Below the pieces are notes generated by a model. That model saw only the letters and a program-made list of their open reading frames with translations. It searched no databases and was not told where the DNA came from. This document shows positions 4,636 through 5,028 of a DNA stretch of 5,028 bases, piece after piece. Location: NCBI GenBank assembly GCA_017882935.1, contig JADGOP010000222.1, positions 1-5,028 of the forward strand, read 5' to 3'. Source of the stretch: Actinomycetota bacterium. GTDB taxonomy: Bacteria; Actinomycetota; Acidimicrobiia; Acidimicrobiales; Iamiaceae. The position numbers were made by a program, and so were the translations under genes. Numbering within the stretch: position 1 is the first letter of the stretch; every line of letters starts with the position of its first letter.

Positions 4636-5028
4636 CTACGGCACGGGTCGCAGGCAGCTGACGCCCGGGTCGCCCGCCACGATGCGCCGCCCGACGCTGC
4701 CGACCGGACACCTCGAGGGATCGAGCACGTGGTCGACCACCAGGCCGTCGTTCGGCTCCGAACAGGGCACCACGACGGCCGACGGGCCCGTGCGCACCCG
4801 CACGCACACCTGGCCGAGCGACGTGGTGCTCGGCGGCCTCGGGTCGGTGACCGGGTGGCCGAGGTAGGCGGTGGTCACGAAGATGCCGGCCACGGCGAGG
4901 GCGAACAGCACCCACAGCAGGATGCCGAGCCGCCGCTGCTGGACCGGCTCGTCGGACGGCACACGGCCCTGCGGCGCCCGGGCGCGGGGCGCGGTGGACC
5001 GGGGCGACGGGTAGGGGCCGGTCCACAC
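4636..5028 (-). CDS. Single-pass membrane protein with four-cysteine extracytoplasmic domain, possibly 5'-truncated
   Basis: I do not recognise a named gene. The visible product is 130 residues. About 33 residues rich in proline and arginine (cytoplasmic side) precede a transmembrane helix at about 34-57 (LGILLWVLFALAVAGIFV), and a domain of about 70 residues follows that should lie outside the membrane. That domain has exactly four cysteines (75, 89, 107, 125), enough for two disulfides, in a pattern (CVRV, VPCSEPNDG, DPSRCPVG, SCL) that recalls small secreted or anchored actinobacterial proteins such as the LppU-type family. This likeness is from memory and is tentative. The frame is open to the window edge: the first codon, GTG at 5026-5028, could be the start or an internal valine, and there is no internal methionine. 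It stops 87 bases before the amidase start, in the same direction, so read-through into the amidase is possible. Confidence 0.7.
   Translation of the reverse strand: MWTGPYPSPRSTAPRARAPQGRVPSDEPVQQRRLGILLWVLFALAVAGIFVTTAYLGHPVTDPRPPSTTSLGQVCVRVRTGPSAVVVPCSEPNDGLVVDHVLDPSRCPVGSVGRRIVAGDPGVSCLRPVP

Noticed and set aside
1..5028. CRISPR array, insertion sequence ends, toxin-antitoxin pair or phage structural genes
   Set aside because: No regularly spaced repeats, no transposase, no pair of small overlapping genes and no structural-protein motifs were seen on either strand.

Overview
The window is about 70% G+C by eye, with codons ending almost always in G or C, so a high-GC actinobacterium is likely. 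Nothing here fixes the genus. It looks like the junction between an integrated element on the left and ordinary chromosome on the right.

Layout: (1) From the left edge to 1093 is the 3' part of a tyrosine recombinase (integrase) gene on the + strand. Its N-terminal region lies outside the window. (2) A complete tRNA-Val(CAC) gene occupies 1039-1112 on the - strand. The last 17-18 integrase codons, including the stop, are read from the opposite strand of this tRNA, which is therefore the probable attachment site. The element should extend leftwards from the tRNA 3' end. (3) At 1228-2352 (+) is a full-length FMNH2-dependent alkanesulfonate monooxygenase (SsuD) with all recognisable active-site residues. 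(4) Convergent to it, on the - strand, are an amidase-signature enzyme (4548-3151) and, 50 bases downstream of it, a protein of the acetoacetate decarboxylase-like superfamily (3100-2399) that contains no lysine at all. (5) At the right edge (- strand) is a possibly incomplete gene for a single-pass membrane protein with a small four-cysteine extracytoplasmic domain.

The chromosomal genes do not form an evident pathway. SsuD releases sulfite from alkanesulfonates, but its usual partners (the flavin reductase SsuE and the SsuABC transporter) are not in the window. The amidase and the decarboxylase-like gene share a direction and could be co-transcribed, but each also has a TAnnnT hexamer exactly six bases before its ATG, as expected for separate leaderless promoters.

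The most interesting structure is the integrase/tRNA overlap. If strand exchange occurs in the tRNA anticodon or T loop, the integrase stop codon lies on the host side of the crossover, so the protein's C-terminal tail would differ between the integrated and excised states. I found no CRISPR array, insertion sequence, phage structural gene or clearly novel multi-gene system.
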